Below, piece by piece: positions 62,352-64,000 of a stretch of 64,000 bases of DNA (positions are counted from its first letter, which is position 1; the number at the start of each line of letters is the position of its first letter). The notes under the pieces were generated by a model. It saw only the letters and a program-made list of their open reading frames with translations, did no database searches and was not told the origin of the DNA. The DNA lies in the NCBI GenBank assembly GCA_007844125.1, contig CM017558.1, positions 43,638,876 to 43,702,875 of the forward strand, in the 5' to 3' direction. Source of the DNA: Sinonovacula constricta (Eukaryota > Mollusca > Bivalvia > Cardiida > Solecurtidae). The position numbers were made by a program, and so were the translations under genes.

Positions 62352-63577
62352 TACGAGGGATGATCCAAAATAACCCGGAATTTGTTAACGGTGTCAACAC
62401 ATTTTATTTAATATAAACGAAACATATACCATTAAAAAGAAGAACCATTCTGCTTTACAATAAATATAATATCAAACCCTAAAACAAAATGTAACCTTCA
62501 CATGAACGGAAAATATAAATACACCAACGCGACTACAGCGCACGCTAATCTTAAAATCACGACGTCGTCGACGTTAAAACGTCGGGACGTTTAAAGTTTT
62601 TAGAAGTACGCTACGCAACGACGATGCCTATGAACCCACTGCCTGAAAATGTCTTCAAACCACGAACAGTCATATTGCTTTACAATAGCTGTTGTTGTCC
62701 TGCGCAGTTCAGTCAACAAATCGAATCGTTGGCCCTTCAGTTGCCGCTTAATTGATGGGAAGATCGTGAAATCAAATGGGGCCAGGTCTGGGGAATACAG
62801 TGGGTGCTGCACTGATCCGAAACCTAGGACATATATTGTACCTTCGTCATGTGTAGTTCTTCCGTCAGAATTCGATACACTGTCCCGTAGCTAGCGCCAA
62901 ATCTGTCAGCAAGCCCACGCACGGTGGCTCGCCTGTCAGCCTGTAGAGCCTCCTCAACAGATGACGTTAGTGACGTGCGCATTTTCCGCTTTCGTCCCCT
63001 GCCTTCGTTGTCTTCTAGTTTTGTTCGACCCTCAGAAAATCGTTTATGCCATTCATAAACCGTTGTTTTACTTATTTTATCCTTGTGCAAAGTTTCATTC
63101 AACATGTTGAATGTTTCCGCGGGTGTTTTTCTTAATTCCTGACAAAATTTTATAACAGCACGAATTTCTTGACGATTTAATGACGACATTTCTGATGTTA
63201 AGAGCGTTGGTGCTATTGACGGTTAAAATATGTTTTCTTTTGAATCCAAGGCGTTAATAACGTAAAAAAAATAACATGACGTTATCTAAACGTAATTGTA
63301 CATTTTGGCGTAATTTGAGGTGTTTTCGTTAATTTATTCATGGTGTATATTCATTAAAATAAATATTAATGGTTATCGTTTTTGAGCTGCGCCGCCCCGC
63401 CGTTACTATGGTTATTTGAAATCGTCTTACACGTGGCATAATTATACAAAAAGAAAAATATTACGGACACTGTTAGTAGAGATTTAGATCATTATAACGA
63501 TATGAAATACATATATTTGTCTTTAAAAATTTGGGAAAATTTATAGAATTCCGGGTAATTCTGGATCAACCCTCGTA
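62352..63577 (-). mobile_element. Mariner-type DNA transposon, internally deleted
   Basis: The terminal inverted repeats start CGAGGGATGATCCAAAATAA (62354) and, from the right end (63575), CGAGGGTTGATCCAGAATTA; 26 of the first 29 bases agree. TA lies directly outside both ends (62352-62353 and 63576-63577), the target duplication of Tc1/mariner elements. The transposase on the minus strand lacks its middle (see next entry), so the copy cannot move by itself. It sits 18 bases past the donor of the exon at 62189-62333. Confidence 0.93.
62600..63189 (-). pseudogene. Mariner transposase remnant (N- and C-terminal parts)
   Basis: From the ATG at 63189 downward, 121 codons give the N-terminal DNA-binding region with two helix-turn-helix parts (RQEIRAVIKFCQELRKTPAE; TTVYEWHKRFSEGR; then GLADRFGASYGTVYRIL). 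It ends at a stop at 62824. In another frame (62812 to 62600) the C-terminal part follows: HPLYSPDLAPFDF, containing the third catalytic aspartate of the DDD triad, then KGQRFDLLTEL. The segment with the first two aspartates, roughly 150 codons by comparison with the usual length of about 345, is missing between 62813 and 62823. DNA binding could survive in the N-terminal part; catalysis cannot. Confidence 0.9.
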
Positions 63578-64000
63578 TATACCAGTTATAATAGTTTCCA
63601 GTACTTATTCGCAACATTGAAGGCAACAAATGTACTTGCAGTTTTTCTGGCAGCTTTATGTTGCCATCTGATGTTATTTGCTACATTTGTAGAAAACAAC
63701 TTGGAAAATATATACGTTGCTAGATACTGCCAGATTACTGTAACCAAGTGACATACTGATCAAAACTTACATGCAATATGGTTAGATACTTCTCCATCCT
63801 ACAAAACCATTTCTGCTCTTTTACCATATTTGTGAGACATAACTTGTGAGATAAATAATTCATCTGTACCTTGGTCCCAGCTGTTGATTACTCAAACTGT
63901 TCATTATATTGTTATAACAGTTTCTATGATAGAAGATAGTAATGTACATTATAGCTATTGAATAAAATATGGTTGTTTAACTACAGAATATTTCTGTGAG
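63578..64000. other. Non-coding right end
   Basis: AT-rich; no feature recognised. Confidence 0.4.

Overview
The window is AT-rich animal DNA: sparse genes with large introns, many tandem repeats, and short terminal-inverted-repeat (TIR) and tRNA-derived elements. The protocadherin type, the CD225/dispanin gene and the repeat style suggest an invertebrate, most likely a lophotrochozoan and probably a bivalve mollusc. That placement is inference from gene families and from memory of bivalve repeats, not from a search.

Layout. 1-15 kb is mostly non-coding, with one orphan-looking terminal coding exon (7464-7580), a 26-bp minisatellite (8264-8990) and a compound 49-bp minisatellite (10625-11059). 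A cluster of four CCAAT boxes at 15.3 kb, followed by a good splice donor at 15720, is a candidate promoter and first non-coding exon for the main gene. 27,851-31,769 (+) encodes a delta-type protocadherin in three coding exons: signal peptide, seven cadherin repeats, one membrane helix, and a cytoplasmic tail with a PP1-docking-like motif. Its reading frame is broken three times, each time by one surplus base. With the three surplus bases set aside, the exons add up to an exact multiple of three (1111 residues). Further exons at 32,844-32,992 and 34,735 onward probably extend the 3' end.

36-48 kb is repeat-rich: a (TTA)n tract, 20-, 36- and 22-bp minisatellites, two related TTAA-flanked TIR elements, and a TIR element that encloses a tRNA-like sequence. 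47,525-52,960 (+) holds a second gene. It encodes a CD225/dispanin membrane protein (the superfamily of IFITM proteins) whose long N-terminal region is seventeen exact 42-bp (14-residue) repeats. A possible first coding exon lies at 44,458-44,494. Its last intron carries a tRNA-derived SINE with 14-bp target-site duplications and, on the minus strand, a decayed acidic coding remnant.

53-64 kb holds a 1.2-kb TIR element full of ACGCC motifs, a tandem duplication in which one copy carries a 302-bp insertion, a 20-bp minisatellite, and an internally deleted mariner element. The mariner sits 18 bases beyond the donor of a candidate coding exon (62,189-62,333). That exon and an upstream non-coding exon (57,998-58,079) may be the start of a gene that runs off the right edge.

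The two certain genes are independent neighbours on the same strand; nothing in the sequence ties them into one pathway. The most unusual object is the dispanin with a minisatellite-encoded N-terminus.
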